From assembly GCA_964428185.1 (NCBI GenBank), contig CAYRXH010000005.1:1-64000 (forward strand): a DNA stretch of 64,000 nt. Reading direction: 5' to 3'. The position numbers and the translations under genes were made by a program. The stretch is from CAYMAZ01 sp964428185 (GTDB taxonomy: Bacteria; Bacteroidota; Bacteroidia; Bacteroidales; DTU049). Under the pieces are notes generated by a model that was given only the letters and a program-made list of their open reading frames with translations, did no database searches and had not been told where the DNA came from. Position 1 is the first letter of the stretch, and every line of letters starts with the position of its first letter. This document shows positions 56,618 to 63,089 of the stretch, piece after piece.

Positions 56618-56650
56618 CAAATGGATATGAACAATAAAATTTAAATAAGT

Positions 56651-57184
56651 ATGAAAGTTTATGCAGCAAGAGGATATGTAGAATCTTTACATTATGAAGA
56701 TATAGAGTTTATAGATACAAAATCTGGGACAGAAACAATAAAAACAATTAAAAAGTTAGAATGTAGAATAAGAACTATTGAAGATGATATAATACTTCCT
56801 ATTACATTTTGGGGGCAAAAATCTATGGATTTGTTTTTAGATATTCAAGAAGGTTCACCAGTTGTTTGTTCTTTTGCTATTGCATCAAAATATTACAAAG
56901 ATAGATATTATATTAACCTTAAAGGATATAAAATAGAACGTTATCTTGGATTAACTGCTGATGAAAAAGAAGAAAGAAGTGCTAAGCATAGACAACAGAT
57001 TGCGGATAACAAGAAAGAAGTGGAAAACAGAACACTTGAATATATAGACCCTATATATGGTAACAAAACTGCACAAGAAATAGCTGAAATGATGAATGAT
57101 ACAGAAAATTGGGAAAGTGAAGATGATTTGAAATATAAACAAAATACTGTAAACAAACATGATGATGAAAAATTACCATTTTAA
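56651..57184 (+). CDS. ssDNA-binding-like protein, DUF3127-type
   Basis: 177 residues. The OB-fold-like core LPITFWGQKSMDLFLDIQEG, SFAIASKYYKDRYYINLKGYKIE matches the DUF3127 pattern of Bacteroidetes proteins (TxWGDK, then a GRWYTD-like strand, then a W/Y-KI strand). The C-terminus is charged and ends in DDEKLPF, like the acidic tail with terminal Pro-Phe by which SSB proteins recruit partners. First gene rightward of the origin candidate; a role in replication initiation fits. A second OB-fold candidate lies at 45511. Confidence 0.65.
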   Translation: MKVYAARGYVESLHYEDIEFIDTKSGTETIKTIKKLECRIRTIEDDIILPITFWGQKSMDLFLDIQEGSPVVCSFAIASKYYKDRYYINLKGYKIERYLGLTADEKEERSAKHRQQIADNKKEVENRTLEYIDPIYGNKTAQEIAEMMNDTENWESEDDLKYKQNTVNKHDDEKLPF

Positions 57185-57209
57185 TAAACAGATATATAAT
57201 TAAAATATT

Positions 57210-57551
57210 ATGAATATGAACAAAGTTATTTTAAGAGAAAATGTAATATTGGGAGAACTAATAGATGTAAAACCTAAAGATAGTACAATTATTTTGCCTA
57301 ATGAAAAACAAAAGGATAAATATTTTTTTGATGAACATCCAATTCAAGTTAAAGTAAAATATGTTGGTATAAACAAAGAAACATATTCTTTTTTTGATGG
57401 AAAGACTGGCACACCATATAAAATAAAACCAGGTGATATTTTATATCTTGATAGATTTCCTTCCGAAAACGAATATGTACTTTTGAATAAAAATATATAT
57501 GTAAAAGTTTTAGTTGGTAATATTTTATGTGTTATTTCTGAAAAAGAATAA
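57210..57551 (+). CDS. GroES-like co-chaperonin (putative)
   Basis: 113 residues; alternative start at the second Met (57216). The layout VILRENVILGELID, then VKYVGINKET, then YKIKPGDILYLDRF and the end YVKVLVGNILCVISEK resembles Cpn10/GroES and T4 gp31-like proteins: a beta barrel with a mobile loop and a terminal strand "ili..e.Dilavie". Phage co-chaperonins help host GroEL fold the major capsid protein. The match is by pattern only; it lies close to the other early rightward genes. Confidence 0.45.
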   Translation: MNMNKVILRENVILGELIDVKPKDSTIILPNEKQKDKYFFDEHPIQVKVKYVGINKETYSFFDGKTGTPYKIKPGDILYLDRFPSENEYVLLNKNIYVKVLVGNILCVISEKE

Positions 57552-57616
57552 AACATTTTACCTATATTGCAACCATAATGAAATAAATTTAGTATTAATC
57601 AAAAAATAAAGTTAAT

Positions 57617-58051
57617 ATGAAAAATCTTACAAAAGCAGAATTACTACAAAAATTGGTAGTTGAATTATCTAAAAATAGTTTATATTCAAAATCAATTTTT
57701 AAAAAATATGAAAAAATAGGATTAGAGATTCGCAATCTTGACACTAAATTAGTTGATATTGAAAATAAATTAAAAAAAGAAATTGTAGATGTTAATCCTG
57801 AAATGACAGTAGAAAAGATAAATGAATATGTGAAAACAAATAAAATTCCATCAAAACAAAGACCAATTATAGAAAAGATGATTAGTGAAGTCTATAAAGA
57901 AATGCATAATCATACAGTTAATATCCCAAAATTTAATTGGATAGATTTAAGAAAAATGAATGTAGGTATGGTAGATTTGTTGAAAAGTTATGGATTAGTA
58001 GATGAAAGGAAATTTATGTTTTTATTTAAAACTCATAATCGAGTCATATAG
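57617..58051 (+). CDS. Hypothetical helical protein
   Basis: 144 residues, helical, Lys/Glu-rich, with a coiled-coil-like stretch (EIRNLDTKLVDIENKLKKEIV) and a C-terminal domain (WIDLRKMNVGMVDLLKSYGL). No membrane segment. Followed by a strong terminator, so it ends the early rightward unit. No family recognised. Confidence 0.55.
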   Translation: MKNLTKAELLQKLVVELSKNSLYSKSIFKKYEKIGLEIRNLDTKLVDIENKLKKEIVDVNPEMTVEKINEYVKTNKIPSKQRPIIEKMISEVYKEMHNHTVNIPKFNWIDLRKMNVGMVDLLKSYGLVDERKFMFLFKTHNRVI

Positions 58052-58093
58052 AAAATCCTATTGTTCATATCCTTATTTACATGTCGGATTTTC

Positions 58094-58122
58094 AAGGAGT
58101 GTAATTTTACACTCCTTTTTTT
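58094..58122 (+). terminator. Rho-independent terminator, rightward
   Basis: A perfect 10-bp stem AAGGAGTGTA (58094-58103) pairs with 58108-58117 around a 4-nt loop and runs into seven T (58116-58122). It separates the origin-proximal early genes from the fibre/lysis/packaging unit. Confidence 0.9.
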
Positions 58123-58180
58123 ATTCTTATTCTGAAAATAAATTATATTTTTTATTATAATTTAATTTTTTTTAAAAAAA

Positions 58181-58213
58181 TTTGTTTATACAAAATTATG
58201 TTTTATATATTTG
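58181..58213 (+). promoter_or_regulatory. Perfect Bacteroidales-type promoter, rightward
   Basis: TTTG (58181-58184), 21 nt, TATATTTG (58206-58213): exact consensus. It starts the unit that includes the fibre, lysis and terminase genes, and makes an upstream TTG at 58211 impossible as a start codon. Confidence 0.85.
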
Positions 58214-58240
58214 CAAAAAGAACATTATATAACTTGGAAT

Positions 58241-58567
58241 ATGGAATATAAGAAAAATTGGATAGAAGAAGGTATGGAGGTTGCCCACAAAGATAATCCT
58301 CAACAAAAGTTGATTGTTAATAGAATTATAAGACAAAATAAACCAATAAAAGTTCAAGAAAATAATGATTGGGTTACAGTTACAAAATCATTTGTTATAG
58401 CTGTTGAGGTGCATTGGTGGGAGAAAGATTTAGATACAGGTCAAAACAAATTACAAACTGCAAAGTTCCATACAAGATTGCTAATCCCTTGGCAAGTAGC
58501 TATGGAGTCTTTTACTAAAGGGGTTCATGTAATCGAAAATTTTATCAAAAGAATAAATAAAATATGA
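58241..58567 (+). CDS. Hypothetical protein upstream of fibre
   Basis: 108 residues from the ATG at 58241, chosen because the earlier in-frame TTG lies inside the promoter. A Trp-rich beta core (DWVTVTKSFVIAVEVHWWEKD) is followed by a helical end. Its stop overlaps the fibre gene ATG (ATGA), implying coupled translation, so it may be a fibre chaperone or base. No family match. Confidence 0.55.
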   Translation: MEYKKNWIEEGMEVAHKDNPQQKLIVNRIIRQNKPIKVQENNDWVTVTKSFVIAVEVHWWEKDLDTGQNKLQTAKFHTRLLIPWQVAMESFTKGVHVIENFIKRINKI

Positions 58568-60330
58568 AAATATCTAAAAAAAACAAAAATAGTTTAAGAA
58601 GTGGTGGTAGAGAATATTTCTTTTATCAAAAGAAGTTTCTTGGAATAAATGATCAATTAATGGAGTTAGATGGTGCAACAGGTGTAAAACCTGTAGATGG
58701 TAAATTTATTGATGCTTCTTATATTGCTAATTTAAATATTATTTTGGAAGGCGAAAATTATAGATATATTGATGCAGACAAGACTCCTCTTGAAAATGGA
58801 AATAGATTAGTAACAACTTACAATGCTGCGAAAACAGCAACCCCAAATGGTCTTCCTTTGTCAATTGACAATCCAATAAATATTTTAGTATCTCCTGGTA
58901 AATATCAATTTGATAATACGTTTAGATTAGATACTTCTTATATCAACATTAAATGCTTAACTAATGAAGCTGAAATTTATTTAGTAGGCTCATCAGGTAT
59001 TTACATAGAAGATGATATAGTTACTCATTTAAAAGGTGTGGATGCAAGAGGATTAACTATGGCTAATGGACAAGAAATTAATTTATTGGTAATGAATCCT
59101 AATACAATTATTGAAAATTGTTATGCAAACAGTAATTCTTTTGGATATAGCACTACAGATGCAATAATTTTAAGCGGAACTTTTAAAAATGTTACTTCAG
59201 GAGACAATTCATTTGGTCGTTCAACATCAGGAAGTGTTTATTTGCATGGAAAATATGAAGATATAACTTCTGGTGATTATTCGTTAGGTTGTAGCGATAG
59301 TGGATATGTGGACATAGCTGGGGTAATTAGGAATTTAAACATAGGTTCTTTATGTGTGGGTATTACTGATAATGGTCTTGTACGTTTACATTCTTTTATT
59401 GAAAATGTAATATGTAGATTTAAATGTTTTGGTGTATCAATGAATGGAAATGTAGAGGTTCATTGTCATGCAAAAAATGTAATGGTTATTTTAGGTGGAG
59501 GATGCTTTGGTAGTTCTATTGGAGGAAATGTGACTTTGCAAAATGTGGTATTGGAAAATATAATTTTAATAAATGTAAAAGGTGGCGATAGTTCATTTGG
59601 ATATAGTTCTTCAGGTACTGTAGTTATTAATAATTCAAAGTTTAAAAATTGCAAAACATCAAAACTTAATTTTTGTAATAGTTTTGGATATTCTGGCTCT
59701 AATACAGTAACAATAGAAAATACAATAGTAGAAAATTGTTGGGGAGGAAGTTCATGTTTTGGGGTTGGTGGATTAGATGTGTTAATATCTTATACAACAG
59801 TCATAGGAACTGAATTTGTATCATGTTGTATATCATCAAATGGAAATGTTTTAAATACTGCAAAATTTAGAGATTGTAAAATTTTAGAGTTTAGTCCATC
59901 AAATAACTTTAATGGAGAACTAGTAAACTGTATATTAGAAGCAGGTTCTTTATCAAGTGGATATATGTATGGAAGAATTATTAATTGTGTCTTTGAACTG
60001 GGTACAGGAATTTTCCCCGATCCTGTTGGAAAATGTCAAGGTGTTACTATTGTTAATCCAGGAACAGGATATAATACTGGCGAAATATTAACAGTTGTTG
60101 GTGGAACAGGTGTGCCTGCAACATTACATGTAGATATGGCAGTTGGTGGTGCGATATTACAAATATCTATTATAAGTGGAGGAGCATATACTGAAAAACC
60201 TATTAACCCAGTTCTTACAACAGGATCATCAATTAATGATGCTTTATTTGATTTAAGTAATTGGGAGGAAGGATGTGTGGTACAATGTGTAAATGGAGAC
60301 AACACCATTAGTACTAAATATGTAGTCTAA
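58564..60330 (+). CDS. Repeat-rich tail fibre/spike-like beta-helix protein
   Basis: 588 residues. A soluble N-terminal part (about 1-160) precedes about ten imperfect repeats of 20-25 residues built on SFGxSxSGxV (for example DNSFGRSTSGSVYLHG; SFGYSSSGTVVINN), predicting a right-handed beta helix. A C-terminal beta domain (about 495-588; GVTIVNPGTGYNTGEILTV, then GGAYTEKP) matches the short Gly-Tyr repeats common at fibre tips. Trimming of host polysaccharide cannot be read from the sequence. Separate from the fibre genes near 33 kb. Confidence 0.6.
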   Translation: MKISKKNKNSLRSGGREYFFYQKKFLGINDQLMELDGATGVKPVDGKFIDASYIANLNIILEGENYRYIDADKTPLENGNRLVTTYNAAKTATPNGLPLSIDNPINILVSPGKYQFDNTFRLDTSYINIKCLTNEAEIYLVGSSGIYIEDDIVTHLKGVDARGLTMANGQEINLLVMNPNTIIENCYANSNSFGYSTTDAIILSGTFKNVTSGDNSFGRSTSGSVYLHGKYEDITSGDYSLGCSDSGYVDIAGVIRNLNIGSLCVGITDNGLVRLHSFIENVICRFKCFGVSMNGNVEVHCHAKNVMVILGGGCFGSSIGGNVTLQNVVLENIILINVKGGDSSFGYSSSGTVVINNSKFKNCKTSKLNFCNSFGYSGSNTVTIENTIVENCWGGSSCFGVGGLDVLISYTTVIGTEFVSCCISSNGNVLNTAKFRDCKILEFSPSNNFNGELVNCILEAGSLSSGYMYGRIINCVFELGTGIFPDPVGKCQGVTIVNPGTGYNTGEILTVVGGTGVPATLHVDMAVGGAILQISIISGGAYTEKPINPVLTTGSSINDALFDLSNWEEGCVVQCVNGDNTISTKYVV

Positions 60331-60368
60331 TATATGTAATAATAAGAAATATATGTAATAATAAGAAA
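60331..60368 (+). repeat. 19-bp tandem duplication
   Basis: TATATGTAATAATAAGAAA occurs twice head to tail directly after the fibre stop codon. It may mark a recombination or fibre-swapping junction; no other function is visible. Confidence 0.8.
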
Positions 60369-60418
60369 TAAAGAAAAGGAGATAGCCAAATCATAATATT
60401 AATTTTAATTTAAATTAT

Positions 60419-60724
60419 ATGCTTATTCAAACACAATTATCTTTAACATTAGCTGAAATACTTGGAATAATTGGATTATTATCAATGATTGTAGGAGTAT
60501 GGATTGATGCACGTATTAGAATATCATCTTTGGAAATTAAAATGAAAGGTATAATAAGTATATTAGAATCACATATCGAATCTAATGATTCAAAGTTTAT
60601 AGAATATGCAAAAGAAATGCGAGAACAATCTTGTGAAACAAGAAAAGAAATAAAAGAAATTGCAGAAAGAATATATGAACTTCATCTGTTAATAGAAAGA
60701 AAAATTAATCAAAAGGAGAAATAA
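60419..60724 (+). CDS. Membrane protein with coiled-coil tail, lysis cassette
   Basis: 101 residues: one hydrophobic span at about 10-28 (LAEILGIIGLLSMIVGVW) then a long charged helix (60-100). Size and topology fit a small holin or antiholin. It lies 3 bp from the next membrane gene and shares its direction with the lysis genes. Confidence 0.55.
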   Translation: MLIQTQLSLTLAEILGIIGLLSMIVGVWIDARIRISSLEIKMKGIISILESHIESNDSKFIEYAKEMREQSCETRKEIKEIAERIYELHLLIERKINQKEK

Positions 60725-60726
60725 AT

Positions 60727-61137
60727 ATGGATGCAATAATTCAACATTTAATTGAGGCTTTTAAGTATATAATTGATTCAGTAGATTGGGTATATTTAGT
60801 TATTTATATGCTTACTGCATATATTGTATTAAAGGGTTTTGGTTTACAGAATAAAGAGAAAAAAGAAAAATTTACTTTACCTGTATGGTTGTTTAAGACA
60901 AGATGGATTGTATTAGGTATAGGTGTTTTTTATGCATTATTATTTTCAATATTAAAAATATTTGATTATCTAACTTGGCATAATCCAGAAGATGTTCCTT
61001 ATGGATTTATGGTTTTTTTCTCATTTATTCTAGGGCAATTTTTAAATTTGTATGGAATAGAAAAATTAGTAGATGCAATTATTGCTGGAGTAAATGTATT
61101 TTATAAACATATGTTGAATAAATTTAAAACATCATAG
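60727..61137 (+). CDS. Holin-like membrane protein
   Basis: 136 residues with three hydrophobic spans: about 21-38 (VYLVIYMLTAYIVLKG), 60-82 (WIVLGIGVFYALLFSIL) and 95-115 (GFMVFFSFILGQFLNL). A Shine-Dalgarno (AAAAGGAGAA) lies 8 nt before the ATG, unusual here. Preceding the hydrolase gene, it is the best holin candidate. Confidence 0.6.
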   Translation: MDAIIQHLIEAFKYIIDSVDWVYLVIYMLTAYIVLKGFGLQNKEKKEKFTLPVWLFKTRWIVLGIGVFYALLFSILKIFDYLTWHNPEDVPYGFMVFFSFILGQFLNLYGIEKLVDAIIAGVNVFYKHMLNKFKTS

Positions 61138-61144
61138 TATAGTT

Positions 61145-61783
61145 ATGAATCATTTATTGAATGTCACATATGAGCAAATAGAAGCAGTTTATAAAAAATT
61201 TGGCTTTAAATTTTTTCAATCAGATAAAAAAGATTATGATATTAATATCTGGGGGATCAGGTCTTGTGATTTAGAAACTGATGTGTATAATGATGTAATA
61301 GGTGTTTCATGGAAATACAAAGGAAAAATTAATCATTACACATTTGCTGCAACTACTGATCCTGGATTATTTTATCTTAAATATCCAATGTCCGTTAATG
61401 GTTCAGCATTGATTGTTCATAATAGACAATATAGAGGAGTATATATGGCAGGTAAACATAATCCATGTTTGCCAACAGAACATGAGGCATTAAGACAAGT
61501 AAAACCTATGTTATATTGGAGAGATAATAATAGAAATTCTTATAGAGATATTGAGAAAGGAAAAATATATGAAGGTATTTATTATACAAATCTTCATTCA
61601 AGGTCTCATAATAAGCCAATGTTACAAACAATAGGCAAGACGAGTGCTGGTTGTCAGGTTATTCAAAACCCCAAAGATTATTTTAATGATTTTATTCGTA
61701 TTAGAGATATGGCTGTAAAAAATTGGGGACCATTATTTACATACACTTTGTTTTTTGAAAGAGATATAAAAGATTTATTATGA
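61145..61783 (+). CDS. Cell-wall hydrolase/endolysin candidate (SAGC motif)
   Basis: 212 residues. Landmarks are TTDPG (71-75), NLHSRSH (149-155) and TSAGCQV (166-172), the His plus Ser-x-Gly-Cys layout of L,D-transpeptidase-like folds that act on peptidoglycan peptides. Many Bacteroidetes phages carry a related gene after the holin. No signal peptide, so release needs the holin. Its stop overlaps the next ATG by 4 nt. It could alternatively be an L,D-carboxypeptidase. Confidence 0.6.
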   Translation: MNHLLNVTYEQIEAVYKKFGFKFFQSDKKDYDINIWGIRSCDLETDVYNDVIGVSWKYKGKINHYTFAATTDPGLFYLKYPMSVNGSALIVHNRQYRGVYMAGKHNPCLPTEHEALRQVKPMLYWRDNNRNSYRDIEKGKIYEGIYYTNLHSRSHNKPMLQTIGKTSAGCQVIQNPKDYFNDFIRIRDMAVKNWGPLFTYTLFFERDIKDLL

Positions 61784-62085
61784 AAAAATATGGCAACATA
61801 ATAATTATTATTTTATTAACTATTGTTATATTGTTATATTTTTTTGATTATCATAAAAACTCACAAGAGATATTTGGAAAGATTGATAGTTTAACAAATG
61901 TAATAGAAATAAAAAAAGAGTTTGAGGATTCATTATTATTGGAATTGCAAAATATAGAAATTATAGATACAGAAAAAGTAAATAATTATTATGAGATTAA
62001 ATATGAAAAAGAAGCATCTATTATTCGTGGGAATAATGTTAACTCGGATATTGAGTTTTTCTCAACATGGTACTATTCCCGTTGA
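61780..62085 (+). CDS. Inner-membrane spanin-like protein
   Basis: 101 residues: an N-terminal membrane anchor (IIIIILLTIVILLYFF at about 6-22) followed by a charged helix, the topology of i-spanins. Its 3' part is overlapped by the next gene in another frame (62003-62085), as in Rz/Rz1 pairs. In Gram-negative hosts spanins fuse the inner and outer membranes at the end of lysis. Confidence 0.55.
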   Translation: MKKYGNIIIIILLTIVILLYFFDYHKNSQEIFGKIDSLTNVIEIKKEFEDSLLLELQNIEIIDTEKVNNYYEIKYEKEASIIRGNNVNSDIEFFSTWYYSR

Positions 62086-62416
62086 CGATTTAAAACCATT
62101 AGATGTTGTTATATCAAGAGAAGATACACTGATATTACTTAGTGATGATATGCTAAAATCTGTAAACTTATTGATCATAAAAAGTAAAATTCAGGATGAA
62201 CATATTGATAGTTTGAATTATCTTATTCAAAAAAAAAATATAGAAATAGATGATTGTATAACATTATCTATATCACAAAAAGAAACAATTAAACTTCAAG
62301 AAGAAAGATATGTTCTTATAGAAGATGAATATTACAAAGAACAGAAAAAGACTAAAACATATAAAACAATAATGATTGCTGAACTTGCACTAATTATTGT
62401 ATTATTGTTGTTTTAG
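62003..62416 (+). CDS. Exported coiled-coil protein, overlapping spanin partner
   Basis: About 137 residues from MKKKHLLFVG (the track of earlier codons upstream lacks support). Signal peptide (LLFVGIMLTRILSFS, cut near SFSQ), central coiled coil (about 60-110) and a C-terminal hydrophobic span (IAELALIIVLLLF). The lipobox Cys of classical o-spanins is missing; the final membrane span suggests a u-spanin-like or inverted topology. Confidence 0.5.
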   Translation: MKKKHLLFVGIMLTRILSFSQHGTIPVDDLKPLDVVISREDTLILLSDDMLKSVNLLIIKSKIQDEHIDSLNYLIQKKNIEIDDCITLSISQKETIKLQEERYVLIEDEYYKEQKKTKTYKTIMIAELALIIVLLLF

Positions 62417-62495
62417 AAATATATGATGATGAATAATTATCATATAATATATTTTACAATAATATGATTTATGTTTAAATGAAATAAAAAAGCAT

Positions 62496-63089
62496 ATGCT
62501 AAGATATAATGAGAATAATTTAGTTGAATTTATTTATCCTGGAGAAACACTACATGCTTCTGTGGAATTGATAAATGAATATAAAGATAATACTGAATTA
62601 TTACAGAAAGTTTTGGTTTATGTGTTTAATGTATATTCTCCTAATAGTATTTATTCTGAATTTACCCCAGAGCAAAGAAAAGAACGTGTGTGTTTGGATT
62701 TGTTTGATAATAAGATTAAAAAAGAATATTTTGAAAGTAAAACGATTAAATCATTTGTTGATTTGTTTGTAGAGATGTCAATGACAGCAGTTCAAAGAGA
62801 TCATGAAAGGTGTAAAAGAGATATTGAAGATTTACATGAATATATATCATCCATTCAATTTGTAAAAAAACAAAAGATAAAAAGAAAGATCGTATTTAAA
62901 GATGAAGAATTAGGTAGGGAATTTGAAAAAGAAATTGATCTTGTAATTGATATAGATAATTCAGAAGAAAAGATTAAAGCAATATCTGTTAGAGAAAAAT
63001 TATACAGTATAGATCAAAGATTGAGAAAACTTGTAGAAGCAGAAAAGATAGAAAAAGAATTAAGTGCAAAAACAATGTTTGAACAATAA
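62496..63089 (+). CDS. terS: Small terminase subunit (putative)
   Basis: 197 residues, mainly helical and charged, with a helical hairpin core (FVDLFVEMSMTAVQRDHERCKRDIEDLHEYIS) and a strand insert (KIKRKIVFKDEELG). Its stop TAA overlaps the ATG of the large terminase (TAATG). Small terminases recognise the packaging site and form rings; sequence is poorly conserved, so the call depends on position. Confidence 0.5.
   Translation: MLRYNENNLVEFIYPGETLHASVELINEYKDNTELLQKVLVYVFNVYSPNSIYSEFTPEQRKERVCLDLFDNKIKKEYFESKTIKSFVDLFVEMSMTAVQRDHERCKRDIEDLHEYISSIQFVKKQKIKRKIVFKDEELGREFEKEIDLVIDIDNSEEKIKAISVREKLYSIDQRLRKLVEAEKIEKELSAKTMFEQ

Larger units (their letters stand above)
56009..56650. other. 642-bp divergent switch region, origin candidate
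   Basis: No gene is visible. From left to right it holds a leftward promoter, A-rich spacer, an all-A/T palindrome, an eight-copy iteron array, a poly-A tract and a rightward promoter. Leftward genes start at 56008 and rightward genes at 56651. The combination of a melting-prone segment and direct repeats at a divergence point is typical of replication origins. Individual elements are listed separately. Confidence 0.7.

Noticed and set aside
58211..58240. TTG start for the gene upstream of the fibre
   Set aside because: The codon lies inside the -7 box of a perfect promoter, so it would not be transcribed in full; the ATG at 58241 is used instead.
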